NCBI GenBank assembly: GCA_037349105.1
Contig: JAYJMM010000092.1
Span: 1,703,501 to 1,767,500 of the forward strand
Direction of reading: 5' to 3'
Length of the DNA: 64,000 nt
Source: Limnomonas spitsbergensis
Lineage: Eukaryota > Chlorophyta > Chlorophyceae > Chlamydomonadales
Shown: piece after piece, positions 1 to 12,900 of the stretch
How the letters are laid out: each line of letters begins with the position of its first letter
Numbering within the stretch: position 1 is the stretch's first letter
Program-made: the position numbers and the translations under genes
Notes under the pieces: model-generated
The model's database searches: none
What the model saw: the letters and a program-made list of their open reading frames with translations, nothing else
Told to the model about the DNA's origin: nothing

Positions 1-3000
1 GGACAGCTTGTTCAACACCCTCATCTGACCCCAAACCCCACCTGTGGACAGCTTGTTCAACACCATCATCTGACCCCAAACCCCACCTGTGGACAGCTTA
101 TTCAACACCCTCATCTGACCCCAAACCCCACCTGTGGACAGCTTGTTCAACACCCTCATCTGACCCAAACCCCACCTGTGGACAGCTTGTTCAACACCCG
201 CATCTGACCCCAAAGCCCCTGTGGACAGTTTATTCAACACCCTCATCTGACCCCAAACCCCACCTGTGGACAGCTTATTCAACACCATCATCTGACCCCA
301 AACCCCACCTGTGGACAGCTTATTCAACACCATCATCTGACCCCAAACCCCACCTGTGGACAGCTTGTTCAACACCATCATCTGACCCCAAACCCCACCT
401 GTGGACAGCTTATTCAACACCCTCATCTGACCCCACACCCCACCTGTGGACAGCTTATTCAACACCCTCATCTGACCCCAAACCCCACCTGTGGACAGCT
501 TGTTCAACACCCTCATCTGACCCCAAACCCCACCTGTGGACAGCTTGTTCAACACCCTCATCTGACCCCAAACCCCACCTGTGGACAGCTTGTTCAACAC
601 CCTCATCTGACCCCAAACCCCACCTGTGGACAGCTTATTCAACACCCTCATCTGACCCCAAACCCCACCTGTGGACAGCTTGTTCAACACCCTCATCTGA
701 CCCCAAACCCCACCTGTGGACAGCTTATTCAACACCCTCATCTGACCCCAAACCCCACCTGTGGACAGCTTATTCAACACCCTCATCTGACCCCAAACCC
801 CACCTGTGGACAGCTTGTTCAACACCCTCATCTGACCCCAAACCCCACCTGTGGACAGCTTATTCAACACCCTCATCTGACCCCAAACCCCACCTGTGGA
901 CAGTTTATTCAACACCATCATCTGACCCCAAACCCCACCTGTGGACAGTTTATTCAACACCATCATCTGACCCCAAACCCCACCTGTGGACAGCTTATTC
1001 AACACCCTCATCTGACCCCAAACCCCACCTGTGGACAGCTTGTTCAACACCCTCATCTGACCCCAAACCCCACCTGTGGACAGCTTATTCAACACCCTCA
1101 TCTGACCCCAAACCCCACCTGTGGACAGTTTATTCAACACCATCATCTGACCCCAAACCCCACCTGTGGACAGTTTATTCAACACCATCATCTGACCCCA
1201 AACCCCACCTGTGGACAGCTTATTCAACACCCTCATCTGACCCCAAACCCCACCTGTGGACAGCTTGTTCAACACCATCATCTGACCCCAAACCCCACCT
1301 GTGGACAGCTTGTTCAACACCCTCATCTGACCCCAAACCCCACCTGTGGACAGCTTGTTCAACACCATCATCTGACCCCAAACCCCACCTGTGGAAAGCT
1401 TATTCAACACCCTCATCTGACCCCAAACCCCACCTGTGGACAGCTTGTTCAACACCCTCATCTGACCCCAAACCCCACCTGTGGACAGCTTGTTCAACAC
1501 CATCATCTGACCCCAAACCCCACCTGTGGACAGCTTATTCAACACCCTCATCTGACCCCAAACCCCACCTGTGGACAGCTTGTTCAACACCCTCATCTGA
1601 CCCAAACCCCACCTGTGGACAGCTTGTTCAACACCCGCTTCTGACCCCAAACCCCACCTGTGGACAGTTTATTCAACACCATCATCTGACCCCAAACCCC
1701 ACCTGTGGACAGTTTATTCAACACCATCATCTGACCCCAAACCCCACCTGTGGACAGCTTATTCAACACCATCATCTGACCCCAAACCGCACCTGTGGAC
1801 AGCTTGTTCAACACCATCATCTGACCCCAAACCCCACCTGTGGACAGCTTATTCAACACCCTCATCTGACCCCAAACCCCACCTGTGGACAGCTTGTTCA
1901 ACACCCTCATCTGACCCCAAACCCCACCTGTGGACAGCTTGGTCAACACCCTCATCTGACCCCAAACCCCACCTGTGGACAGCTTGTTCAACACCCTCAT
2001 CTGACCCCAAACCCCACCTGTGGACAGCTTATTCAACACCCTCATCTGACCCCAAACCCCACCTGTGGACAGCTTGTTCAACACCCTCATCTGACCCCAA
2101 ACCCCACCTGTGGACAGCTTGTTCAACACCATCATCTGACCCCAAACCCCACCTGTGGACAGCTTATTCAACACCCTCATCTGACCCCAAACCCCACCTG
2201 TGGACAGCTTGTTCAACACCCTCATCTGACCCCAAACCCCACCTGTGGACAGCTTATTCAACGCCCTCATCTGACCCCAAACCCCACCTGTGGACAGTTT
2301 ATTCAACACCATCATCTGACCCCAAACCCCACCTGTGGACAGCTTATTCAACACCATCATCTGACCCCAAACCCCACCTGTGGACAGCTTGTTCAACACC
2401 ATCATCTGACCCCAAACCCCACCTGTGGACAGCTTATTCAACACCCTCATCTGACCCCAAACCCCACCTGTGGACAGCTTGTTCAGCACCCTCATCTGAC
2501 CCCAAACCCCACCTGTGGACAGCTTGTTCAACACCCTCATCTGACCCCAAACCCCACCTGTGGACAGCTTATTCAACACCCTCATCTGACCCCAAACCCC
2601 ACATGTGGACAGTTTATTCAACACCATCATCTGACCCCAAACCCCACCTGTGGACAGTTTCTTCAACACCATCATCTGACCCCAAACCCCACCTGTGGAC
2701 AGCTTATTCAACACCATCATCTGACCCCAAACCCCACCTGTGGACAGCTTGTTCAACACCCTCATCTGACCCCAAACCCCACCTGTGGACAGCTTATTCA
2801 ACACCCTCATCTGAACCCAAACCCCACCTGTGGACAGCTTGTTCAACACCCTCATCTGACCCCAAACCCCACCTGTGGACAGCTTGTTCAGCACCCTCAT
2901 CTGACCCCAAACCCCACCTGTGGACAGCTTGTTCAACACCCTCATCTGACCCCAAACCCCACCTGTGGACAGCTTATTCAACACCCTCATCTGACCCCAA

Positions 3001-4142
3001 ACCCCACATGTGGACAGTTTATTCAACACCATCATCTGACCCCAAACCCCACCTGTGGACAGCTTGTTCAACACCCTCATCTGACCCCAAACCCCACCTG
3101 TGGACAGCTTATTCAACACCATCATCTGACCCCAAACCCCACCTGTGGACAGCTTGTTCAACACCATCATCTGACCCCAAACCCCACCTGTGGACAGCTT
3201 ATTCAACACCCTCATCTGACCCCAAACCCCACCTGTGGACAGCTTGTTCAACACCCTCATCTGACCCCAAACCCCACCTGTGGACAGCTTATTCAACACC
3301 CTCATCTGACCCCAAACCCCACCTGTGGACAGCTTATTCAACACCCTCATCTGACCCCAAACCCCACCTGTGGACAGCTTGTTCAACACCCTCATCTGAC
3401 CCCAAACCCCACCTGTGGACAGCTTATTCAACACCCTCATCTGACCCCAAACCCCACCTGTGGACAGTTTATTCAACACCATCATCTGACCCCAAACCCC
3501 ACCTGTGGACAGTTTATTCAACACCATCATCTGACCCCAAACCCCACCTGTGGACAGCTTATTCAACACCATCATCTGACCCCAAACCCCACCTGTGGAC
3601 AGCTTGTTCAACACCATCATCTGACCCCAAACCCCACCTGTGGACAGCTTATTCAACACCCTCATCTGACCCCAAACCCCACCTGTGGACAGCTTATTCA
3701 ACACCCTCATCTGACCCCAAACCCCACCTGTGGACAGCTTGTTCAACACCCTCATCTGACCCCAAACCCCACCTGTGGACAGCTTGTTCAACACCATCAT
3801 CTGACCCCAAACCCCACCTGTGGACAGCTTATTCAACACCCTCATCTGACCCCAAACCCCACCTGTGGACAGCTTGTTCAGCACCCTCATCTGACCCCAA
3901 ACCCCACCTGTGGACAGCTTATTCAACACCCTCATCTGACCCCAAACCCCACCTGTGGACAGCTTATTCAACACCCTCATCTGACCCCAAACCCCACCTG
4001 TGGACAGCTTGTTCAACACCCTCATCTGACCCCAAACCCCACCTGTGGACAGCTTGTTCAACACCATCATCTGACCCCAAACCCCACCTGTGGACAGCTT
4101 ATTCAACACCCTCATCTGACCCCAAACCCCACCTGTGGACAG
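1..4142. repeat. 45-bp minisatellite, about 92 copies
   Basis: A tandem array with a 45-bp unit begins before the window and ends at 4142. Units differ at a few positions only (CTTATTC, CTTGTTC or TTTATTC; CCCTCATC or CCATCATC). Because 45 is a multiple of 3, several frames stay open for hundreds of codons on both strands, but these frames are repeat read-through. Each unit contains GTGGACAG followed by CTTGTTCAACACC. This matches the sequence across 4135-4165, where the same GTGGACAG precedes a non-repetitive open frame. The array is therefore read as an expanded intron whose unit copies the 3' splice site and start of the following exon. Confidence 0.95.
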
Positions 4143-4257
4143 CTTGTTCAGCACCATCATCTGGAAGCGGGGCTCCCGCCTCCGCTTGAGCAAGAACAGG
4201 GATCCCTCGACATTCTTACGAGCCTACACAGAAGCAGGCAGTGACAAGGCTGGGTGA
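4143..4257 (+). CDS. Putative last exon of an unidentified upstream gene
   Basis: Directly after the 45-bp array an AG at 4141-4142 is followed by an open frame of 37 codons (first full codon at 4144) ending in TGA at 4255-4257. The peptide begins LFSTIIWKRGSRLRLSKN and continues through a charged stretch to SDKAG. I do not recognise the family. Support is indirect: the sequence leaves the repeat exactly here, the frame is the most protein-like of the three, and the upstream repeat unit copies this junction, as it does at other confirmed exons in the window. The first base would complete a codon from an exon left of the window. The other two frames also run for 14 to 33 codons, so the frame is not certain. 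Confidence 0.4.
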
Positions 4258-6065
4258 ATGCCACTGTTGATTTCAGGGTGCTTCAGCTACAATTTAGCTA
4301 CAAGTCAGCTACGCTGGGGCCACAGCAGTAACAGCAGCAGCAGCAGCAGCAGCAAATGCAGCAGCATCAGCAGTTACAGGAGCAGCAACAGCAGTAACAA
4401 CAGTAACAGCAGCAGCAGTGACAGCAGCATTAACAGCAGGAGCAGCAGCAGCAGCAGTCACAGCAGCAGCAACAACAGTAACAGCAGCAGCAGCAGCAGC
4501 GGCAGCAGCAGCAACAGCTGGCTGCGTGCGTGCTGGGTGAGTTGAGGATAATGGAGGGAGGTCAGCAGTCGGTCGTGGGATGGGCTTGGCGTGCGTCTGT
4601 ACAGTCCTCCCCCCCCTCGTTTTGACCAATTAATTGTTTAAAGCAAAAAGTGTGGATACATGTTTTGCTTGGAAACATGACAGTGGCCGACATGGGTATG
4701 AGCGAGCAGGCGGCAGCCTTAGGACAGGAGGGTGGAGATAAGACGGATGGTGCTGCTGCTTTATATGCTGCTGCCCCTGCTCCTGCTGTCGACGCTCCTG
4801 CTGCTGCGTATGAGCATGTCAGCGCATGGGGCTGTGTGTGCTGCACGCATGTTCATGAACTGTGGATTCATTTATTTCCTTTCCACTCACGAGGAGTTCC
4901 GTTTCATAACGATGGTCGAACACTGCCTCGAAGGTGGGGTCGAATTGAATAATGACTGAACTGCTTAAGAGGGGCTGGGAATCGGATCTCATGTGGGCCC
5001 TTGGCATCGAGGACGCATGCACCCAAGGGCGAGGCCCTGAAGCCTGAAAAAGCAGCCTAAAGAAATGACATCGTTTCTTAACCTCTTCATTCTCTCTTTC
5101 TGGCTGCAGCTGCTGTGATACGACACAGCGCGACGCCACTCACCCACTGTTGCGTCGCGACGTGCATGTAATACAGGCAGACGTGTCCAGCGTTAGCCAG
5201 CACCTATAAACACAGTGGCAAAACAACGAGCATGCGTCATTATGCCAGATGAAATGTAGCTTGTGAGGTAATCTCGCCCGAAAAGAGGTGGTCAGGGTTG
5301 GGGCATGTGGACTGCAGGTATAACAGTTAACAGCGCATCAGACAGGACCCCAGATCTCTGCGCTGTAGTTGTGATTCAAAAGATCTAATGTGAGGGTAGT
5401 CACAGCTTGCTTGAGGTAGACGGAGAGGTGGGAAGGGACGAGGCATGACGTTTTCTCCAGTTCATCTCATGGGCTCCGACCCTCATCACCTCATCGATGT
5501 CAGGGTCCTGGCGACGCAGAATCTGCAGGCTGGAATCGATCTCATTTGTTTTAGACGGGTCCACCATCTTGCAGAGCCGCAACGAAAAGCGGTTCAGGGA
5601 GAAATATATGTACAGCCGTTGAGATTCCGCAGCACCAACGATTACTATCTGTATGAACACTGCTGAAGTCGATGCACTCAAAATTGAAGAGTACTGCGGA
5701 AAACTCCCGAATCCGTCCGCCCTAGGTCAACCTTTCGACGTCCCATTCGCATTCGGTGTGATTTTGAAGTGTGCATCGACGTCACACTTTTGACGTCAGT
5801 ATTGCCGGACGCAGACGGAACTGTATAGGCAGCAAATTCGCGGTGCAGATGAGGATAACTGGTTGATGTTCCAGTGTAACACGTGGTATTCATCTCCCGT
5901 TAAAAGGGTTCCCACTTTCAAGTGCCATTCCTAAACCAACGCCTTATTTTTGCTTTAATCCAGCCTTTCTGATATCTTGCGCGTAGCTTTGATTGTCTCT
6001 ACCTGCTCGTTTCATCGATCAAGGCGACGAACTTCCCTCGCAAACCCTCGCCCGGGCTCGCCCTC
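4258..6065. other. Intergenic region upstream of SCYL2
   Basis: This holds an AGC-type trinucleotide tract (4321-4520) and otherwise non-repetitive sequence. Short open frames on both strands show no recognisable family. It probably includes the 3' flank of the upstream gene and the SCYL2 promoter and 5' UTR; I see no clear TATA box or other named element. Confidence 0.5.
4321..4520. repeat. AGC/CAG trinucleotide tract
   Basis: An imperfect run of AGC triplets interrupted by AAC and AGT. It reads as poly-Ser/Asn on the + strand and poly-Ala/Val on the - strand. It lies just past the putative upstream stop, so I treat it as non-coding. Confidence 0.85.
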
Positions 6066-6218
6066 ATGGCAGGCACGTACCTCAACTTGGCAAAAAAAGG
6101 CTTATCGGAGGCTGTCCGGGGAGCCTCTGCTGCAGCAAACAGGGCAGCTGATCTCGCTGCCACCATCGCGGACGAAAGTGGCACTGCGTTCCTGCTTTCC
6201 AGCGCTCGAGTGCTGAAG
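6066..6218 (+). CDS. SCYL2 exon 1 (start)
   Basis: 51 codons, MAGTYLNLAKKGLSEAV onward, ending VLK before the donor GTGCATGG. It is Ala-rich and helical, as in the short N-terminal segment ahead of the kinase-like fold in plant SCYL2. The ATG context (CCCTCATGGC) is reasonable. Phase 0 agrees with exon 2. It has no strongly diagnostic motif. Confidence 0.6.
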
Positions 6219-9200
6219 GTGCATGGGCGATGCATGGCCCGCTTGCTAGACTTCTTAATGATCACCATGCGCCACGTTTTCACCAACCATGTGCATCTAC
6301 ACACTAAATGCTTCACACCCACCATGCATTGCCTATGTCACAGTGTATTGTCCATGTGACCATGCACCGCCCAGTCGGCGTGTACCGCCCAGGTGCCTGT
6401 GTAATGCCCCCGCGACCATTCAACACCCATATGACCATTCAACACCCATGTGACCATTCAACACCTAGGTGACCATTCAACACCCGGTTTCTGTGAACGA
6501 CCCTTGTGACCTCGCACCGCTCAGGCGCCCGTGTGCCGATACACCGCCTGGGTGACTATTCACCGCACATGTGACCATGCACGCCCACGATCCGCCCATG
6601 CGATTCCTTACCGCCCATGTGACCATGCATCACCCATACTCCTCCCATGTGGCCATGTGCCACCCCTGTGACCATGTACGACTGATGAAAACGTTTTTCG
6701 CGCATGTGACTGTGCCTCACCAAAGTACGACCCGTGAGACCATACACCGCCCGTAGGGCAATGTACCACCCCTGTGAACCTGAACCGCCCACGTGACCGT
6801 GCATTTACAAAGTACCGCCCATTGGACCATGCCATCGTGTCATGGTCATGTGAGCGAGCAAAACATCCCTACTGATCCACCCTCCATGCGCCATGCCCAT
6901 GTTACTTTGCACATGGCATGCCCTCCTTCATGCCATGCCTTGCACAAGCGCCATGCCCATGTTACTTTGCACAAGCTGCACATGGCATGCCCCCCTTCAT
7001 GCCTTTATCATAAATTCCTGGACCCCAAGGCCTAGTATTTGATTGAATGCGCCAATGACGCGGATGTGGCTTCGGCCCAAGCTGCGCTGTTTCCTTAACT
7101 CTCACGCCTGCCACGTGGCGTAGCTTTCATTATTTCTTTGAATTGCGTTCCAGGCCACATATGGCAGGCCGCAGGGCTGACATCCCTTGGCTATCATAGA
7201 CCATTCGTTGACCTGCCTACCGCTAGGGAGTCCCAAGCAGCAGGGCTTCCAGCATCATGCCCCACGAAATTTAGGCTGGGATGTAGCTGATGCATAGCTG
7301 ATGCGTAGCTGATGCGTAGCTGATGCATAGCAGATTTGTTGCTGAAGCGCCCTTTAGGGAACAGTGCCGACGTCCATGGCGCCTGCCCCCACAGGACTAC
7401 AAGCTAACCAACCTGCAACCAGTGGCTACCAGCGGGCCGGGCGACATCTGGAAGATATATAGTGCTACCTCAAAGAAGCACGGTGGGTTAGGGTTTGGGG
7501 TGAAGGGCTCAAAATATGCAGTTAAACCTAAAAGAAGCACGGTGGGTTTAGGGTTCAGGGGTTTAAAATATGTAGTTAAATCTCAAAGAGCCATGGTGGG
7601 CATTAGAGAACGGCCATGTCACCGTCTGCCATGCGCCATGCACCATGTGCCATGCGCCATGTACCTTACACCATCTGCCATCGGCCATGTGCAGTTCAGA
7701 ATGTGCCATGCACCATGTCCCATGTGCCATGCACCACATGGGCCATGCGCGCCGTGCGCGATATGCCATGATTCGCCATGTGCCATAGTGGCATCTCCTA
7801 GTGGCATAAAGCTCACCCTCACTGAGTAGTTGTGCATGATGACAGTGCTGTGTGGCTGCTGAGCAACTCGTTTACGACCAAAAAACATTACGTATATACC
7901 ACAAATGTATAATAAATAAATATAATACCGCGGCCGAGATGACATCCTCCGCAATCCAACAGCAGATTAACCAACAGTACGGCACACACCAGGTTCACGC
8001 CTGCCGTATTCGGTCCCTGCGTAACAAATACACCCTGGCGCGTGGATTAAGGCAGCCACCCGTTCGGCCGTAGCACTTGGTGGGCTAACATCACCATGCT
8101 CGCAAGGCCATTCTGTTCCAAACGGACGCAGATCGCTCAGGACAGGGTAGCGAGGATGCCTAGATAGTACTTGCGCCGCATGCCCCCGTGAGGCTACTTG
8201 TTTGTGTGGCCATGTGCTATGTGCGCCATGCGCCGTGTGCGCCATGCGCTGTGTGAGCCATGCGCTGTGTGCGCCATGCGCCGTGTGCGCCATGCCCCAT
8301 GCTCCTTGTGCGCCATGTGCCACGCCTCGGTGCTCATTGCGCTCCAGACACTAAGCTGCTGCTCCTTGGGGCTGTGGAATGCAGGGGGGGATGTGTAGTG
8401 GTGTCCGGGTCGGGAATCGGCCGTCTTAGACCGGGCTGGATTTGAAAGTATAGATGAAAATTGCCATCTGCGCTTTCAGTGTGGAAGGCTAAGGTGTCAG
8501 CTCGGACCCTAGTGGTTCTTATTGACAACCTTACACGCTAAACAACAACCTCCCTAAACCCTACAACCTAACATACATTCCTTACCCTCTTGAACCCTAA
8601 ACCCTAAACCCTGGCATACATTCCTTACCCTCTTGAACCTTAAACCTTAAATGGCGATAGCCCTAATCAAGATCAACCCACCAGGCATTTCTTCCTCACT
8701 CGATTCCACACTGCCCATCTTTGATTTTCTGTTTTTTTGTGTGATCAGGTTTCACGCGCGACGTCAGTGTATGGATCTTGGACAAGAAAGCGCTCTTGGA
8801 GGCCGGGAAGGGGTAAGAGTGTTCCGGAGCACTTGCTAGGCTCTGTGTGCAGCACCCATATGACAACTCACACTTTTAGCTCACGGTACATCCACACTTT
8901 TCTTGCATGGGCGCGGAGCATGCTGTGGGCCCCCTGGTACATTGAGGCCAGTAAGGGGTAAGAGTATAGCTATCCTTATGAATGTGGCCAGGTATTTTCC
9001 ACTTTTGAACCATTCAGCGAGCCACGTAATGCACCACCTACCTCCCCCCGTTCATGTGCATGATCAGGTCTGCCAAGCCGCGTTCCTTCGACTTGCTTTT
9101 TGAGCAGCAGCGCAAGGGCTGTACACACATGACACGGGTAAGGCAGGACAGTCCCTGGCGACGAGAGGGGGGCCAATCCAGTGCATGTCATAGCAACAAG

Positions 9201-9309
9201 CGCTGACCTAAACCCCTGATCCGAATCCCCTAAACCATAGCAATGAGGGACTGTATGCACATGACAAAAGGACGGCAGCGGCAACCCCTAAACCCTAGCA
9301 ATGAGGGGC

Positions 9310-9340
<31 letters not shown>

Positions 9341-9886
9341 GGGGGGTGTAGTGCTGTACACTCAAGACATCAAAACCTAAACTCTACACCCTGTTCCCTT
9401 AAACATTGACATGCAACCCTAGCAATGCGGAGGGGAGGGGGGGCTGTATGCACATGACAAGGGTACGGCAGCGGCAAACCCTTAACCCTAGCTATTAGGG
9501 GCGGAGGGGGGGGGGGGGGGTATGCACATGACCAGGGTGTGATTGGTGTAAACCCTTAACCCTAGCTATTAGGGGCGGAGGGGGGGGGGGGGGGGGGGGG
9601 GTATGCACATGACCAGGGTGCGATTGGTGTTAACCCTTAACCCTAGCTATTAGGGGCGGAGGGGGGGGGGGGGGGGTATGCACATGACCAGGGTGCGATT
9701 GGTGTAAACCCTTAACCCTAGCTATTAGGGGCGGAGGGGGGGGGGGGGGGGGGGGGGGGTATGCACATGACCAGGGTGCGAATGGTGTAAACCCTTAACC
9801 CTAGCTATTAGGGGCGGAGGGGGGGGGGGGGTATGCACATGACCAGGGTGTGATTGGTGTAAACCCTTAACCCTAGCTATTAGGGG

Positions 9887-9917
<31 letters not shown>

Positions 9918-12900
9918 TATGCACATGACCAGGGTGCGATTGGTGTAAACCCTTAACCCTAGCTATTAGGGGCGGAGGGGGGGGGGGGGGGGGGGGGTAT
10001 GCACATGACCAGGGTGCGAACGGTGTAAACCCTTAACCCTAGCTATTAGGGGCGGAGGGGGGGGGGGGGGGGGGGGGTATGCACATGACCAGGGTGTGAA
10101 TGGTGTAAACCCTTAACCCTAGCTATTAGGGGCGGAGGGGGGGGGTGTATGCACATGACCAGGGTGCGAATGGTGTAAACCCTTAACCCTAGCTATTAGG
10201 GGCGGAGGGGGGGGGGGGTATGCACATGACCAGGGTGCGATTGTGTAAACCCGAAACCCTAGCTATTAGGGGCGGAGGGGGGGGGGGGGGGGGGGTATGC
10301 ACATGACCAGGGTGCGATTGGTGTAAACCCTTAACCCTAGCTATTAGGGGCGGAGGGGGGGGGGGGGTATGCACATGACCAGGGTGCGATTGTGTAAACC
10401 CGAAACCCTAGCAATGCGGAGGAACTGCATGCACATGACAACAAGCGCAAGACCTTAACCCTAAACCCTACACCTTAAACCCTTAAAATATTGGCATGAA
10501 ACCTTAGGATTTCATTGCGGGGGGGATGGGGGGGTGCGTGCGTGACCAGGGTGTGACTGGTGTAAACCCTAAAACACAGCGCTGACGGGGGAGGGGGGGG
10601 GGGTACGCACATGACCGCAGGGCAGACCCTTAGCACATGCCACGGGTGCAGCGGCGGCAAAACCTAAACCCTTAACCCTATCAATGAGGGGGAGGGGGCA
10701 GTACACATATTTCAACGGGGGCGAACCCTAACCCTAAACCCCAAACCATCCAACGCTGATGAGCCCAGTGTATGTTGTCTCGCAGCTCAAGCAGCTCAAA
10801 ACCCTAAACCCAAACCTCAAAACCCAAACCTGAAAACCCATGATTGCGCGCTGATGAGCCAAGTGTATGTTGTCTTGCACCTACAGCAGCTCAAAAACCC
10901 AAACCTGGAAACCTGGAAACATGAAAGCCCATGATTGCACGCTCACGAAGCAAGTGTATGTTGTTCTGCAGCTAAAGCAGCTCAAAACCTGAAAACCCAA
11001 ACCTGAAAACCTGAAAACATGAAAGCCCATGATGGCACGCTGATGAGCAAAGTGTATATTGTTCTGCAGCTAAAGCAGCCCCAAACCCCTAAAGCCAAAC
11101 CTGAAAACCTGAAAACCCATGATTGCACGCTTGCAAACCAAATGTGTGCTGCCCTGCAGCTGAAGCATCCCGGTGTCGTCAAAGTGATTGAGGCCCTCGA
11201 GGAGAGCCCTAACCAGGTGGACAGGAGGAGGGGTAGTGCTTTTCTTTTTTTTTGCTGCCTTAGCTACATGTCAGCTACACCCCGGCCTCTGGCTCGGGGG
11301 GGGGCCTCATGTGGCCAGCCATGCTGATCTGGACACCAGTTACTGACTGGTCCGGGTTTGGTCCCAGCCGGGCCTGTGGCAACCGTAGGGCGAGGCGTGT
11401 TGAAGTTGTACCCTAAACCCTTAACCTGTACCTGGTCCTTCACACTTTCCACACATGGCTGCGGTTCCGGAGCACTTGCTAGGCTCTGTGTGCAGCACCC
11501 ATATGACAACTCACACTTTTAGCTCACGGTACATCCACACCTTTCTTGGATGGGCGCGGAGCGTGATGTAGGCCCCCTGGCACATTGAGATGGCATCTGC
11601 CACTTTTTCAGATGTTACCATTCCACACTTTCCACACAAGGCTCTTCCACACTGAGATGGGCCTGGTTACGGAGCACATGCTAGGCTCCCTGCACATTAT
11701 CTAGATGGCGACTCTTGCGTTTTCCACACTTGACATCCACACACATCCACACATACACCCCCCCTTTCCACACTTTCACCCAGATGGTCATGGTTACGGA
11801 GCGCGTGCTAGGCTCTCTGCGCAACATCCAGACACGGTTCGCCGCCGCGCCGGCCGCATCAGAAGCGGCCCGTGACACGCTGCGCATGTCCCCTCTGGAG
11901 GTCAAACTGGGGCTGGCGGCACTGTGCGAGACGCTAATGTTTATCCATGCAGACGCAGGCCTGGCGCATTGCGGCCTAAGCCCACTCGTAAGGAAGCTTT
12001 GATACTTTGAACCCTAAATCCTGAACCCTAAATCCTAAATCCTCAACCTGGCGCATTGCGGCCTGAGCCCACTAGTAAGGAAGCTTTGATACTTTAAAGC
12101 CTAAATCCTGAACCCTAAATCCTTAATCCTCAACCTGGCGCATTGCGGCCTAAGCCCACTAGCTAGAAAGCTGTTACCCTTAAACCCCAAATCCTGAACC
12201 CTCAACCCTAAATCCTGAACGCCAAACCCGTAACCCTAATCCCTTTACCCTAAACTATGCCCCGTGGGGGTACCGTATATGAGGGTTAAGTAAACAGTGT
12301 GGCATGGGCTGGGCTTCCGTCTGCGCACCATTACCGAGCCCACTAGTTTTTAGGGCAGGGGGGGCAGAGGGGGCTGGGTGGGCAGAGGGGGCAGAGGGGG
12401 CAGGGGGGGCAGGGGGGGCAGGGGGGGCAGAGGGGGCTGGGGAGGGAATTGGCGGTTCCGGATTTCCCCCCTTCTGAGTGCATGGTTTACCCCTCTGCCC
12501 CCCCTGCCCTCAAAACTAGTGGGCTCGGTAATGGTGCGCAGACGGAAGCCCAGCCACACTGTTTATTTCCCCCCCGTCTGAGTGCATGGTTTGCACCTTT
12601 GTTGGCCAGACTTGATTCTGTCCTCTCTGTAAATCCGAGGCAGCCAGAGATGTAAATAGGAACCACCGGGGGGAATAAGAGACGGATGAGACGTTTTGGG
12701 TTCATACTTCCCCCTTTTTCTCGGCTTCTTTAAAAAAAACGGTATCATTTCCCCGCCCGGGATATTTTTCTTTCCACCGTTGCTGTCCGGGAACCGGCCG
12801 GTGTGTAGAGCCCTGACCTGAACCCTTCAGAAAGAAACAGGCCCGCAACGCGCCAGGCCCGCAATGCGCCAGGCCCGCAGGGGCTTGAAGGTTAGGAAAC

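Noticed and set aside
1593..4193. 866-codon open frame on the - strand and 528-codon frame on the + strand
   Set aside because: Both are read-through of the 45-bp repeat, whose length is a multiple of 3; the peptides are pure 15-residue periodicity and the array reads better as an intron.
4258..4545. Poly-Ser protein encoded by the AGC tract
   Set aside because: Simple triplet repeat open on both strands with no flanking conserved sequence.
8580..8660. Chromosome end (telomere)
   Set aside because: Heptads are short, interrupted and lie inside a gene; no long uninterrupted telomere tract.
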